Virus record (IMG/VR): IMGVR_UViG_3300030104_000522
Coordinates: 1,437-46,612 of that record
Origin: a virus
Strand: one strand, 5' to 3'
DNA length: 45,176 nt
In this document: piece after piece, positions 14,201-23,068 of the stretch
How the letters are laid out: each line of letters starts with the position of its first letter
Numbering within the stretch: the first letter of the stretch is position 1
Made by a program: the position numbers and the translations under genes
Notes under the pieces: generated by a model
What the model saw: only the letters and a program-made list of their open reading frames with translations
Told to the model about the DNA's origin: nothing
Databases searched by the model: none

Positions 14201-17200
14201 CTATTGTAAATCCATTGTATTTAATGGAGATAGTTTTGCATCTCCTATTTCTTTAAAACGATTAGCGTATAAAAGAACTAAATCATAATCATAAGATAAT
14301 TTATCCTGTGGCATACCGTGTTTTTTATTATATAATTCTATTGCCTGATTTAAGTATACTTTATCCCCACCTGTAAATTTAGTTTCTACTTTTTTCTTTT
14401 TTAGCGGATTAAAACCGTATTCATCATCTAATGTTAAACCAGTTTGGCTACTATATCTTGCTTCACTTTCTTGCATAGCTTCTACTAATTCTACTATTTT
14501 ACCTTTCCAAGCATCTTTTTGTTTTAATATAAACTCTTTTTTTAAATTATCACTATTTAAACTTTGGTAAACTTCACTTTTTTCTAATAAAGGAGATAAA
14601 TACGTACTAGACCATTCTCCGATTAAATCATTTATTAATGCATCAGCTTCAGGAACTCCTGAGTTTCTATTTAGTAATCGTTTATCTAGTTTCATTCTAG
14701 ATATTTCTTTTTCTAAATAATTTTTAGGAGGTGATTGTAGTATACCGTATGTTTGTCTAGTTATAGGAGTTATTCTTCTTATGGGCTCTCCTTTTAAAGG
14801 AGTTTCGTACATTTTAGCTGCTCTAGTTCCTAAAGACTTAGAAAGTATTTCTTCTATTCTATGGTTTGCAGGAAGTCGTGATATAGATTTGTTTATAAAT
14901 AATGAAAACATATCTGATGATTTAGAATCTCTAGCTATTCTTGAATCATCACTACCAATCCAAGTAGTATATATATCTGATATAGGAGTTATTGGTATTG
15001 TAAATGTATTTAAAATATTACCTGCATACTGAGCTGCAAATTTACCTGCGGCTTCGTGTTGGTCATATCCTTTTTCTGAAGCAAATATATCTTCTATTCC
15101 TTCATCTATTATCCATAAACCTAACCCTGCTCTAAACTGAGTACCTGATAACGCTTGAAAAGATTCTTTAGTAAGAGACCTACTGTTTGCTAATTTTTCA
15201 CCCATATAAGCTCTAGCTATTAAATCGCCAACAAATAAATAAGGAGCAGCAGGAAAAAATGGTCTTAGGTCAAAAGTGTTACCATTAGATAATCTACCTT
15301 CCCACCAGTTTTCTCCACCAAGTTCATTACCATTTAACGAGTGATATCTATAAGCTGCAGCCCCAAGTAAAGCACCACTTCCAACTAAACCTTTTGCTAC
15401 TTCAGCATAGTTTTCAGAATCTTTCGCAAGACTTTTTCTAAATGCATTATTAAACGGAGAGACTAGATATGCAGGTGAATACTCATATGTAAATCTCATA
15501 GCATTCATTATAAATCTAGGAAAAGGTACGAGTGAAGAAGTAAGAAAAGGAGTTTTATGCGCAAAATTTATTATTGCTTTTCCTACAGGATTATCAGGTG
15601 TTTTTTGGTATGTAAAATACAAAGTATCTTTAATAGTATCATTCAACATTTTAGAACCTTGTTTACCATTTATGTAAGAAGCAAATCTATTATCTTTTAA
15701 CATGTCATGTATATCGTATTCTTTTTTTACGATAGGTGTTATATCATCTATACTTTTACCATCTAATATTGCTTTTTTTAAATTAGTATTAAAACCTGCT
15801 TCATCAACAGCCTTTTTTAGTTTAGTTTTATTTATCTTGCCTGTAAACCCTTCTTGTAGTTCTTGCATGGTTCTTATGTAGCTTTGATTAAGTCGTTTCT
15901 TTAAAGAACTTACAAACGCCACACGTTTAAAATAATTATCAGACAGTGTATTTAAAGCGTTTAATTGTTTACCTATAGCTCTAGCTTTAGTTAATCTTTT
16001 ACTTCCTTTACCTACCCCACCAATAGCGTTATCTATATCTTGTAACTCTCTATATAAAGTTTGAGCTTGTTTGTGAAAGTTTAATCTAAATAAACTATCT
16101 ATTGCCTCAGTCTCAGTTTTATTTGTTAAACCAAATACTAAAGAAAATATATCATCATTAGGAGTATCATCAAAAAGACTTACCGTACCTTTACCTTTTT
16201 GACCAAGAGTTAGCCCTCTTACTACTGTTGTAATACCTCTATCTACTAAATTAACAGCCGTATCTAATCCAATTCTTGTATAACCTGATGCAGTATTTCT
16301 AACTGTAGTTCCTAATTGAGAAGTCATAGCTGCTAATCTTATATCATCTAAAGGTCTAAAAAATCTAAATTTTTGTGTGTCGTCTATAACTTCTAATGCC
16401 TGTCTAGCATTTCTACTATTTCCTAAATCTTTTGCTTTTTTAAATACTTCTTTTATTTCTAAATCCATACCTAGTAAATCATAAGTGTCATCGCTTATAT
16501 CACTAAATAATTTTTTAAATTGTTTTGCTTGAACAAGAGTTCTACCTGCATTAGAAAATGTAGCTAGAAATAAATTAGCCATATCATCGCCATTTATATT
16601 ATATTTTTCAAATATATCAGATAAAAATTCTTCTCTTGTTTTACCACCTACTCTTTTTTGTTTTAATAAATCAGCTACAGCTTGAGTAGGTCTTATTTTC
16701 CAGTTGCCATCTGCATCTTTAGCATTTTTTAAAAAAGACCTTTCTATATTACCATTTGTAGAAATCATTTCAGATACAGCAGCTAGTATTCTTTTAGTTC
16801 TAGCAGGGTCTATTGATAAAATTGCATCAGGTACTAATTTTTCTCCGATTATTTCTCTACCTAATTGAGTTCCTTTAGCAACTTCATCAGGATTTAATGC
16901 AGGCAATACTTCTGATAATTTATTTTTTAATTCAGCTTTTTGTTTTAGTGTTTTATTAGCTTCTTTATTTGCTTTTATAGTTTTCTTTAATATTGATTTG
17001 TCTATATCTTTTAATACACTTTCAGTTAATTTACTTCCTTTACCTAATTTACTTATTCCTGCACTTGCAACTTTTTTAGCGCCAACAACACCTAAAAACG
17101 CAGGAGCAGCCATTCCTGCACCTACACCTATAGCAGTTTCTCCTGCTTTATATTCGTCTTTTAAACCTATTTCCATTTCTACATTTTGTCTAGATACATC

Positions 17201-17944
17201 TTGTAGTCCACCTGCTGCACCTTCTAATAACATACTTGCTTTTATAGGGTGTCTGCCAACAGTTGCAGCTAAACTTGTTAATGGTGTTTTTAATATGGAT
17301 TTTTGGGCAGCTTGTTTTACAGTTTTTGATACAGCTATTTTAGCAGCTGTAGTGGCAGCTAACGCACCACCTTTAGCTACTTGCCCAAACATGGGAATAA
17401 GACCTACAAGAGTGGAAGGAGCAGATGCTATACCATAAGCATAGTCTTTAAAAGCACCGCCTGCTCCACCCTCTTCATAAAAGTCTGGAAGTTGATGAAA
17501 TTTTTTATATAAAAAAGTATAATCGTCTAGTTTTTTTTGAGCTATGTCAGATAAATCTCTTTCAGTAGTATTTATAGTGTCGTCTCTTTTTGAATCTGCA
17601 GATACACCCGATATATAATTCCAGTCACCTCCTGCAGTAAGTTCATTTACATTAAATGACCTAAAATGTGATATAAAGTTTTTTACAGCTTCTTCATCAT
17701 TTAATTCTTGTTTAATATTATTTCTATCTTTAGCAAATCTTTTGGCTGCTTCTATTACAGACTTATCTCTTTTCATTTGTCCGTAAGTAATAATATTACC
17801 ATTTAAAATATTATCTGTATTTTCTAGCTCTAAATTACTTTCTTCTTCTTCTTCTTTTTTTTCACTATCAAGTATATTAGTTTGTGTATCTAAACCAAAA
17901 TTACCATAAGTATTCTTTAATACAGAGTTTAATAAATCACTCAT
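14201..17944 (-). CDS. Very large internal virion (ejection) protein
   Basis: At 1247 residues this is the largest product in the window, and it ends the virion arm as T7 gp16 ends the internal-protein block. I see no lysozyme or transglycosylase motif. It has an acidic N-terminus, small-residue-rich hydrophobic stretches near residues 165-205 ('ASAPSTLVGLIPMFG') and 270-290, a long lysine-rich helical middle, and a further hydrophobic region in the C-terminal third ('LVGSGALLGAAAYRY'). Such proteins are typically ejected to form a conduit across the cell envelope. The assignment rests on size, position and composition. Its stop is one base from the mazG stop. Confidence 0.8.
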   Translation of the reverse strand: MSDLLNSVLKNTYGNFGLDTQTNILDSEKKEEEEESNLELENTDNILNGNIITYGQMKRDKSVIEAAKRFAKDRNNIKQELNDEEAVKNFISHFRSFNVNELTAGGDWNYISGVSADSKRDDTINTTERDLSDIAQKKLDDYTFLYKKFHQLPDFYEEGGAGGAFKDYAYGIASAPSTLVGLIPMFGQVAKGGALAATTAAKIAVSKTVKQAAQKSILKTPLTSLAATVGRHPIKASMLLEGAAGGLQDVSRQNVEMEIGLKDEYKAGETAIGVGAGMAAPAFLGVVGAKKVASAGISKLGKGSKLTESVLKDIDKSILKKTIKANKEANKTLKQKAELKNKLSEVLPALNPDEVAKGTQLGREIIGEKLVPDAILSIDPARTKRILAAVSEMISTNGNIERSFLKNAKDADGNWKIRPTQAVADLLKQKRVGGKTREEFLSDIFEKYNINGDDMANLFLATFSNAGRTLVQAKQFKKLFSDISDDTYDLLGMDLEIKEVFKKAKDLGNSRNARQALEVIDDTQKFRFFRPLDDIRLAAMTSQLGTTVRNTASGYTRIGLDTAVNLVDRGITTVVRGLTLGQKGKGTVSLFDDTPNDDIFSLVFGLTNKTETEAIDSLFRLNFHKQAQTLYRELQDIDNAIGGVGKGSKRLTKARAIGKQLNALNTLSDNYFKRVAFVSSLKKRLNQSYIRTMQELQEGFTGKINKTKLKKAVDEAGFNTNLKKAILDGKSIDDITPIVKKEYDIHDMLKDNRFASYINGKQGSKMLNDTIKDTLYFTYQKTPDNPVGKAIINFAHKTPFLTSSLVPFPRFIMNAMRFTYEYSPAYLVSPFNNAFRKSLAKDSENYAEVAKGLVGSGALLGAAAYRYHSLNGNELGGENWWEGRLSNGNTFDLRPFFPAAPYLFVGDLIARAYMGEKLANSRSLTKESFQALSGTQFRAGLGLWIIDEGIEDIFASEKGYDQHEAAGKFAAQYAGNILNTFTIPITPISDIYTTWIGSDDSRIARDSKSSDMFSLFINKSISRLPANHRIEEILSKSLGTRAAKMYETPLKGEPIRRITPITRQTYGILQSPPKNYLEKEISRMKLDKRLLNRNSGVPEADALINDLIGEWSSTYLSPLLEKSEVYQSLNSDNLKKEFILKQKDAWKGKIVELVEAMQESEARYSSQTGLTLDDEYGFNPLKKKKVETKFTGGDKVYLNQAIELYNKKHGMPQDKLSYDYDLVLLYANRFKEIGDAKLSPLNTMDLQ
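14226..14254 (+). terminator. Possible weak terminator for the left arm
   Basis: GGAGAT (14226-14231), an eight-base loop, ATCTCC (14240-14245) and TATTTCTTT (14246-14254). The six-pair stem and interrupted U tract make it weaker than the opposing terminator. It lies 27 bases past the mazG stop, within the 3' end of the opposing virion gene. Confidence 0.4.
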
Positions 17945-17945
17945 A

Positions 17946-20222
17946 TTAACTCCTACTCATTAATCCACCTGAATTGTATTTTTTTACAGGTTTAACAATA
18001 TTAGTTATTTCTTTTTGTATATCCTCTGCACTATAATTTTTTTCTGTTAAAAATAATTTTAAAGTTTCTAAAATTTCAGACATACGTTCTGATTTATTTT
18101 TATTTGTACTTGACTTTGCACGGTTATAATCGCTTCTAGCTTGATTAATTACATTTGTATTTGAAGAATTTTTAATTACGCTTTTTACAGTATTCGTAAA
18201 CCAATCTACAATACCATCACCTAGTTTAGCCTCAGGTTCAATTTCTTTATTGTTGTTTTTTGGTTTAGAATAATCTACTATTTTACTTTTGATTAAACTT
18301 AATTGCTCATTAGAAATTTTTAAATTTTTAGCTTCGTGTAATTTTTCTAATGCTTCAACTACTTCTGATGCAGTAGCGTTTTTATCTGTTTCTAAAGATT
18401 TTTTTACAAAGTTATCAATTCCTGTATCAGTTAATGTAAAATCAGTTTGACCTGCAGCTATTCTTCTTTCAGCTATACTAGGTTTTTTAACTGGTGGTTT
18501 AACATCTGAAGATTCTAATATTTCTTTTGTTTGCTTACCTGATGCATTATCATCGCTATCTTCACTACTAGTACTTAAGATAGGCTCTTCTAATTTTCCC
18601 TTTCTTAAATCATCTATTACCGAACCTCTCATTTTGTAAGATTTTCTAAAAGAGTCGTCTATTTTACCAAGGTTATTTTTAGGGTCTGCATAATATAACT
18701 CAGCAACTTTAAAAAGTTCAGGTTCAAATTTTTCTTCAAATATTTCTAGCCTTTGGTCAAGATAATTTTTTCCGATATTAATTTTTGCAGTTTTTATATC
18801 TGAAATTATAGCGTCGGCATCTGCTCCAGTACTTTTTGCTTTTTCTACAGCTCCCATATTAATTGTTACTGTTGAAGAACCATCTTGGCTAAACTCTAAA
18901 AACTTTCGAAGATTTAAATCTTGTCTTAGCTTATTATATATTTCAGTATCTACTGCTTTTTGCCAAGTATTAAATTTACTAGAATCAAAAGGTCCAATAT
19001 TTAATAGGTTAATATCTCTCTGTAAATTAAAAATAGCAAGTTCATCAACTTTAGCGTCTTCGCTATTTACATAGTCTGGATTGTTTACTAGTCTAGCAAA
19101 CCTATCTTTCATAAGTTGTAGTTTCTCGCTATTAGTAGTTGTGTCACTTTCTATTTTTATTGAGTACTTTTCTTCTAATTTTTCATTTAATTCTTCATTT
19201 AAAGAAGCTAATGTAGAATTTTTATCCGATTTACTTGAGTTTTTAGCCTGTTCTATTTCTCTTACTAGTATATCTATATCATGGTCAACAATTTTTAATG
19301 GATTACCATCTAAAACTAATTCTCTTCTTTTTTTAGTATCATTTAATTGTACATTTTCTTGCTGTAGTTCTAGTATTGCAGCTGCATCTTCAGGATTATC
19401 ATTATCTAATGAATCTATTAGAAGTTGATTTGCGTCTATTTGTTCTGTAAGATTTCCTTCTGCTTTTATAATATCTAAAGTCTTCTTTCTCATATTTAAA
19501 TAGTATTCTTTTTTATCAGCATTATAATTTTTATTTATTTCAGGTTTCATTAATTCAGACTTAATTTTTTGTATTCTACCTGAAGGGTCTAATTGCTCTA
19601 AACTAAACTTATAATCTAAAAAATTAAGAGTTGGTAAACTTACACTAGAATTAATAGCCATACTATCTATTCCTGCAGCTTTTAACTTTTGTTCTAATAT
19701 TTTATTCATTTGTTTTCTACTATTTAAAGGTTTACCCATTATATTACCTAAAAATTTAAGAGCAGGAGTTTTAATAGAATACGGTTCTATTTCAGAATAA
19801 TCTGCCATAGGACCTACAAATGCCTGGGCATAATCTTTTGCTGAACCTATTGTATAATCTTCAGGAAGTTGAGAAAAATACTCAATAGGATTAATGTCTC
19901 CTGAGCTTTTAGCTGTTTTTAAGTTAGCTATAAACGCATTATAGTCAGTTAAAGAACCACTTCTTTTTAAAGCAGCTGCAGCATAGTAAACTCCTCTAGG
20001 GTCTCTACTTCCATCAGGCATAGTAAATACAGAAGCACCGTTTTCTAATGCTTTTTTTGCTTCCTCTACATCCTCATCCCACTCGTCTTTTTCATCTATC
20101 TGTCTTTCAAATCTAATTTTATTTATTTCTTTATTGTAATCACGAGTTTCTTGCATTTCTCTCTGTAGAGTTCTATCTATACTAGTCATTACACCTGTAG
20201 CTAAACCACTAAAAAACGACAT
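17946..20222 (-). CDS. Large internal virion protein, probable ejection protein
   Basis: The 758-residue protein is charged and largely helical, with long coiled-coil-like stretches (about residues 210-360) and no signal peptide. The N-terminus ('MSFFSGLATGVMTSIDRTLQ') is followed by a helical segment. The last residues, 'KKYNSGGLMSRS', match a GGL-S/K motif also found at the end of the head protein at 37470-38762. Position just before the 1247-residue protein corresponds to T7 gp15. It overlaps the preceding small gene by one base and is one base from the following one. The function is inferred from context. Confidence 0.75.
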   Translation of the reverse strand: MSFFSGLATGVMTSIDRTLQREMQETRDYNKEINKIRFERQIDEKDEWDEDVEEAKKALENGASVFTMPDGSRDPRGVYYAAAALKRSGSLTDYNAFIANLKTAKSSGDINPIEYFSQLPEDYTIGSAKDYAQAFVGPMADYSEIEPYSIKTPALKFLGNIMGKPLNSRKQMNKILEQKLKAAGIDSMAINSSVSLPTLNFLDYKFSLEQLDPSGRIQKIKSELMKPEINKNYNADKKEYYLNMRKKTLDIIKAEGNLTEQIDANQLLIDSLDNDNPEDAAAILELQQENVQLNDTKKRRELVLDGNPLKIVDHDIDILVREIEQAKNSSKSDKNSTLASLNEELNEKLEEKYSIKIESDTTTNSEKLQLMKDRFARLVNNPDYVNSEDAKVDELAIFNLQRDINLLNIGPFDSSKFNTWQKAVDTEIYNKLRQDLNLRKFLEFSQDGSSTVTINMGAVEKAKSTGADADAIISDIKTAKINIGKNYLDQRLEIFEEKFEPELFKVAELYYADPKNNLGKIDDSFRKSYKMRGSVIDDLRKGKLEEPILSTSSEDSDDNASGKQTKEILESSDVKPPVKKPSIAERRIAAGQTDFTLTDTGIDNFVKKSLETDKNATASEVVEALEKLHEAKNLKISNEQLSLIKSKIVDYSKPKNNNKEIEPEAKLGDGIVDWFTNTVKSVIKNSSNTNVINQARSDYNRAKSSTNKNKSERMSEILETLKLFLTEKNYSAEDIQKEITNIVKPVKKYNSGGLMSRS

Positions 20223-20716
20223 TACTTACCTCTCTTTGCCATTAAACCCTTAGACTCTTTACTTTCTTCTTCGTCAGGTTTTTCTTTGACATCTTGTTTT
20301 ACATTCATCATTGCGTCTTCAAATTTTGAAGAAGCTAATTCTATAGCAGAATCTCTAAGTTTTTTAGGCTCTTCTAAACCTGAAGTGTATTTAATATTTA
20401 CTTCATCTGCCATAAGCATTATAAATTCCATTAGTACAGGAATTAATAGCATACCTACATCTACCGTATGTTTACTTTCTATAACACCTGATAGCTGAAG
20501 TGTATTTGCTATTGTAGTTACAGGAACTCCAAGTTCAAGTGTATCAAATAATTTTCTTCTAAATTCCTTAGATGTTATACGAGGAATATAATAATCTAGT
20601 GCTTCTTCAATAGTATTATATTGTGGGGGTACTTGCCAAGGTCTTCCACCTAGTTCTGCAGTCATTCCCATGCCTGGAATAGGTGCGTTAAATTCAGGTT
20701 GTTCTAGTGTTGCCAT
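20222..20716 (-). CDS. Virion-associated protein, 164 aa, unknown
   Basis: The product has a proline-rich N-terminus ('MATLEQPEFNAPIPGMGM'), a helical middle with a hydrophobic stretch ('VGMLLIPVLMEFIMLMADE', residues about 86-104) that may be a membrane or packed helix, and a charged C-terminus ending 'SKGLMAKRGK'. Proteins of this sort lie beside internal virion genes in marine podoviruses. No enzymatic motif is seen. It overlaps both neighbours slightly, which implies coupled translation within the ejection-protein block. Confidence 0.7.
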   Translation of the reverse strand: MATLEQPEFNAPIPGMGMTAELGGRPWQVPPQYNTIEEALDYYIPRITSKEFRRKLFDTLELGVPVTTIANTLQLSGVIESKHTVDVGMLLIPVLMEFIMLMADEVNIKYTSGLEEPKKLRDSAIELASSKFEDAMMNVKQDVKEKPDEEESKESKGLMAKRGK

Positions 20717-20942
20717 TGTTTAATTCCATTCTTTTATTTCTAAGTGTAATAAAATAGTTAGCTGCTCTTTTTGCAGGAGACTCTTCTTCATTATTAGAAG
20801 AAATTTTAGTACTCATAAAGTTACTATTATTTTTTTGTCCTAATAAACCTGTTTTAGGTGCATTATTAGTTTGTTCTTCTTTTAGTTTATAATATTGTTC
20901 TGCATTATAATACAGTGATTTGGCAGGATTTGTTAAAGCCAT
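20694..20942 (-). CDS. Small virion-arm protein, 82 aa
   Basis: The product is polar and lysine- and asparagine-rich, with 'LYYNAEQYYKLKEEQ' near the start and no membrane segment or known motif. It overlaps the following gene by 23 bases and lies 13 bases after the 623-residue protein, so it is in the same operon. It is probably a minor internal or tail component; this is inferred from position only. Confidence 0.6.
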   Translation of the reverse strand: MALTNPAKSLYYNAEQYYKLKEEQTNNAPKTGLLGQKNNSNFMSTKISSNNEEESPAKRAANYFITLRNKRMELNNGNTRTT

Positions 20943-20955
20943 ATTTACTCCCTTA

Positions 20956-22827
20956 TTACATTGTCATCCAAGTAGTACCTAAAGTACCTATTAAAGAACC
21001 TAGTGCTGTTCCTGCAGAAGTTCTACTTCTTATATTTTCTGCTCTTACTTGTGCGTCTGCGTCTAACTGTGCTATAGCTAATTGATTCATTCTATCTAAT
21101 TCATTATCTGATGCTTTCCACGCAAACTCCATAGTGTCCTGATAATAACCCCAAAGATTAGAATATGCTGTTGAAGATATATCTAGTATAGCTTTAGCAT
21201 TTAACTCATTTGCTCTATTTACAGCGGCTGTATCAGCAGTAGCTATTTCTCTTCTCCATACAGCGTTAGACTGAGCAATTTGTAGTTGATTAGTAGCATT
21301 ATACTGGTCACGTTGATTATCTATTTCTGCATTAAATTTAGCCATTGCGTTTGTTTCGCCTGCGTTAAACTGAGCCTGTGCATTTGTTTGAGATGCATTA
21401 AACTCTTTTGTTCGCTGAGATAAGTTTGCAAAAAATTGGTCTGTTTGATTTTGAGACGTAGCATTAAATTGTCTAGCTGCATTTTCAGCTGCTTGGTCAT
21501 TAAAAATACTTTGAACAACTTGTTGAGCCTTAAATATTGCTGTTTGTTGTTTATTACTTAAATTAGCTAAATCTAATTCTAAGAAATTTTTAGCATTTTG
21601 TACTGCAGCTTGTTGTCTATTATTTAAACTTGTTAGTTCTAGATTAGCTACAGAAGATGCTTCAGCCATAATTAAAGCCTGAGTATTAGATAAGTTTTGT
21701 AAATTCATCGTATTAGCTATACGACTATTTTCAAGAGCTACTTGTTGCTCTGCAGTAAAGTTCATATTAGCTACATCTGCTATTTTACTTGCATTTTGTA
21801 CTCTAGCTTGAAAGGCTTGGTCAAACTCTTGACCCATAAAAGCAGCACGTTGTTCAGCTGCTTGCATAGCTCTTTGTTGTCTGTTAGATAAATTTAACTC
21901 TTCAAATCTTGCTTGTGTACTAGCATCTGCTGATGCAATAGGTAAGGCAGATTCCATTGTAGCTTGAATCATAGCCTGTGCTTCTATAGAACTAGAAGAA
22001 AGACCTCTAGCTGCCATTCTTTCAGCAACAGCTCGCATAGCACCTGATGCCCAAGGTGGAGTTTTACCACCTTCAAATTGTTGCATTAATGAATCTAGTT
22101 GTCCTGCTACAGTAGCTTTTGCTGAAGGAGTAGCTTGAGCTGCTTGTATTTGCTCTGTAAACTCAGCTGCTTTTTGTGAATTAGCTACACCATCAATTAA
22201 TTCACCATCTTGTATTTCTCTTTGGTTAGGACTATCCATTAGGATAGCTTCACCTTTAGCACCTTTTATATCGCCTACAGCTGTTTTAGTTTGTTCTGCA
22301 GCAACTACTTTAGCTCTAGGGTCGTCAGGGTTTGTTTGCGCAGCTTGTACAGAATTTAAGGCACTGTCTACTGCAGGACCTGTTTCAGTAGCTTCCATTT
22401 TATTAGCTGCTTTTGTAGCTACAGGGTCTACTGTTTGAGTTTCTGCTTGAGTAGAGTCAATAGGTGCGGTATCTTCTACCTGACCTGTACCTTCATCTAT
22501 AAATTGAGAATCTGCTTCAGGTATAGATGATACAGTTACAGCTCCTCCTGTTGGTACTTCAGGTTGTAATGCTTGTTTAACCATTGTCTGTGGTAGATTT
22601 TGAGGAGCAGTGGTATCTCCTTCTGTTGTGTCCCCACCTTCTTGTAATTTAAGAGTGTAACCACCCTTTGCCATTTGTATAGCTTTATCTTTATATCTAT
22701 CCATTTTATGTTTTTGTTCAGGGTTTCTATCTAAAAACTGTGAAAATAAATTCATGTCTCCTTGATAACCCATACTGCGAGCTATACGTTCCATTGCTGC
22801 AGGTTTAAATGCTTTAAATTGTGCCAT
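20956..22827 (-). CDS. Ala/Gln/Asn-rich repetitive internal virion protein
   Basis: The 623-residue protein has three parts. The N-terminal domain (1-60) contains 'ERIARSMGYQGDM'. The acidic, threonine-rich region (60-230) looks disordered. The long helical region (about 250-560) is built from short repeats of the type 'NASQTNAQAQFNAGETNA' with Ala, Asn, Gln and Phe at regular spacing, so it likely forms an extended coiled coil or helical bundle. The C-terminus is a small-residue hydrophobic segment ('SAGTALGSLIGTLGTTW'). The long amphipathic helices suit a T7 gp14/gp15-like ejection component. No catalytic motif is seen. Confidence 0.75.
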   Translation of the reverse strand: MAQFKAFKPAAMERIARSMGYQGDMNLFSQFLDRNPEQKHKMDRYKDKAIQMAKGGYTLKLQEGGDTTEGDTTAPQNLPQTMVKQALQPEVPTGGAVTVSSIPEADSQFIDEGTGQVEDTAPIDSTQAETQTVDPVATKAANKMEATETGPAVDSALNSVQAAQTNPDDPRAKVVAAEQTKTAVGDIKGAKGEAILMDSPNQREIQDGELIDGVANSQKAAEFTEQIQAAQATPSAKATVAGQLDSLMQQFEGGKTPPWASGAMRAVAERMAARGLSSSSIEAQAMIQATMESALPIASADASTQARFEELNLSNRQQRAMQAAEQRAAFMGQEFDQAFQARVQNASKIADVANMNFTAEQQVALENSRIANTMNLQNLSNTQALIMAEASSVANLELTSLNNRQQAAVQNAKNFLELDLANLSNKQQTAIFKAQQVVQSIFNDQAAENAARQFNATSQNQTDQFFANLSQRTKEFNASQTNAQAQFNAGETNAMAKFNAEIDNQRDQYNATNQLQIAQSNAVWRREIATADTAAVNRANELNAKAILDISSTAYSNLWGYYQDTMEFAWKASDNELDRMNQLAIAQLDADAQVRAENIRSRTSAGTALGSLIGTLGTTWMTM

Positions 22828-22828
22828 A

Positions 22829-23059
22829 CTATTTACCTATTAATATTTTATCTAACTTGTCTTCAAGCCTTTGTAAGTGTTCAATCACATTATGCATGTC
22901 TTCTTTAACGTCATCACGCTTTGCATACTCTTCACGAGTTTTATTTAAAAGAATGTCAAGTCTTTTCATTTCTACAAGTACACCTCTAAATACCCATATA
23001 GCAGGAGCTATTACTACTGTTAGTAATCCATTCCAAAATAATATAGGATTTATTTCCAT
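22829..23059 (-). CDS. Small membrane protein with coiled-coil tail (holin-like or virion anchor)
   Basis: The 76-residue protein has one membrane helix (about residues 6-27, 'ILFWNGLLTVVIAPAIWVF'), followed by a charged coiled coil through the end ('NVIEHLQRLEDKLDKIL'). This resembles XhlA-type or other small phage membrane proteins. Its place between tail-fibre and ejection-protein genes, away from the lysozyme, leaves open whether it acts in lysis or in DNA entry. Confidence 0.7.
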   Translation of the reverse strand: MEINPILFWNGLLTVVIAPAIWVFRGVLVEMKRLDILLNKTREEYAKRDDVKEDMHNVIEHLQRLEDKLDKILIGK

Positions 23060-23068
23060 ATTTGTCTC

